The notes beneath the pieces are model-generated. The model was not told where the DNA came from, ran no database searches, and saw nothing but the letters and a program-made list of their open reading frames with translations. The position numbers and the translations under genes are program-made. A DNA stretch of 43,466 nt from the NCBI GenBank assembly GCA_003210795.1, contig QCUJ01000010.1, positions 1 through 43,466 on the forward strand, written 5' to 3'. Positions 42,223-43,466 of this stretch are shown here, piece by piece. The stretch comes from Synechococcus sp. AG-679-B05 (GTDB lineage Bacteria; Cyanobacteriota; Cyanobacteriia; PCC-6307; Cyanobiaceae). Numbering within the stretch: position 1 is the first letter of the stretch; each line of letters begins with the position of its first letter.

Positions 42223-42789
42223 TCAAGTCCACGCCTCGAACTGCAGCAGGCAACTGGCATGCCAGCGGCCCCCATGGTGAAGATCGCAGCAACGCCGACA
42301 GGCGGCATTGGTGATGCGCCGGCGGTAGGGATAGCGGCTGCCACAAGATGGACAAACCGCACACCAGCGCGGAGGACGAGCCGGTACCGGGTAGCGATGG
42401 CGCACGCTCACCTGGAATCGATCCTGAGCGGCGTTGATCGTGGCCATTCTCGCCCGGAACAACGGTCCATGGCTCTCGCGCCGCTGCAGGATCAGATCCA
42501 CCCAGGCATGGATCATCTCGTGGCAGAGCGTGCTCTCGATGGCTTCCTGCGGCAACGGTTCCAGCAAGGGCCGCGACAGCACAATCTCGCTGCCACGACC
42601 ATTGCCCACCCCAGGCCCCCGCTTGTAATAACCAGCGGTGCGGCTCATCCGGCCATCGCTCCAACGCACGGAACTGAGGGGCTGTCCCTCCAGCGTCAGC
42701 GCACCTCCGAAGTGCTCGCGATTGAGGCGATGAAACAACGGCAGCAGCGGCTGCAACGGCACGAGGGGGGAGATCCGAATCTGCGCCAT
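42223..42789 (-). CDS. SprT-like zinc metallopeptidase family protein
   Basis: 188 residues from the ATG at 42789 (MAQIRIS); an upstream start at 42825 is possible. The HExxH zinc motif is in CHEMIHAWVD (H90, E91, H94), with a further His in the SHGPLFRARM segment as third ligand. A C-terminal zinc ribbon has CPSCG and CRRC pairs. SprT-like proteins include DNA-protein-crosslink proteases (Spartan); bacterial members are poorly studied. The gene lies in a compact region, divergent from the gene at 42834 by 44 nt. Confidence 0.85.
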   Translation of the reverse strand: MAQIRISPLVPLQPLLPLFHRLNREHFGGALTLEGQPLSSVRWSDGRMSRTAGYYKRGPGVGNGRGSEIVLSRPLLEPLPQEAIESTLCHEMIHAWVDLILQRRESHGPLFRARMATINAAQDRFQVSVRHRYPVPARPPRWCAVCPSCGSRYPYRRRITNAACRRCCDLHHGGRWHASCLLQFEAWT

Positions 42790-42833
42790 CCTGACGCGGT
42801 CAGTCAGACTCGTCCCTGCTTTCACAGCTGCTG

Positions 42834-43466
<633 letters not shown>

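Overview
The window looks like a chromosome segment of a marine picocyanobacterium, most likely Synechococcus (possibly Cyanobium). The evidence is a Flv3/Flv1 flavodiiron operon (oxygen photoreduction), a cyanobacterial-type chorismate lyase, a DesC-type desaturase, DUF928 and dense short-spaced housekeeping genes. This is inferred from gene content; no rRNA or other marker gene is present, and I found no tRNA, CRISPR array, IS element or phage.

Layout. 1-4626: a divergent two-partner secretion pair, with a large exoprotein (tpsA; PA14 and autotransporter-type repeats, running off the left edge) and its outer-membrane transporter (tpsB). 4627-7121: ndk and speA. 7118-12683: a signalling cluster made of a CHASE2 adenylate/guanylate cyclase, a DUF928 protein, an MscS-type channel with a C-terminal cyclic-nucleotide domain, a DUF3307 membrane protein, and a cyclic-nucleotide-domain/methylglyoxal synthase fusion split by a +1 frameshift. 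12711-19897: alaS, a membrane protein, and an SNF2 helicase/SWIM zinc-finger pair. 20067-21244: hsp20 with a possible RNA-thermometer leader, then a decayed VOC (glyoxalase-like) gene. 21350-26282: an Nramp-related transporter and the flv3-flv1 operon. 26283-29400: an AT-rich accessory stretch with tandem ZIP-like transporters and two gene-poor gaps. 29398-34649: two small hypothetical genes and a gcvP/gcvH/PLP-enzyme cluster. 34791-43466: mainly housekeeping genes (desaturase, rplI, dnaB, mnmG, chorismate lyase, SprT-like, ligA 5' end) with several lineage-type hypotheticals.

The most interesting system is the cyclic-nucleotide cluster at 7.1-12.7 kb. A predicted membrane cyclase sits within 6 kb of two different effectors carrying cyclic-nucleotide-binding folds: an osmotic-type channel and a methylglyoxal synthase. 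This suggests a cyclic-nucleotide link between an extracytoplasmic signal, ion/osmotic release and the methylglyoxal bypass. The cyclic-nucleotide fold on the synthase has lost the usual phosphate-binding arginine and its gene carries a frameshift, so the link is a hypothesis. Other notable signals are a probable CTG start for chorismate lyase, a TTG start for the desaturase, the VOC pseudogene, and the ZIP pair with non-histidine metal motifs and a Fur/Zur-like operator.
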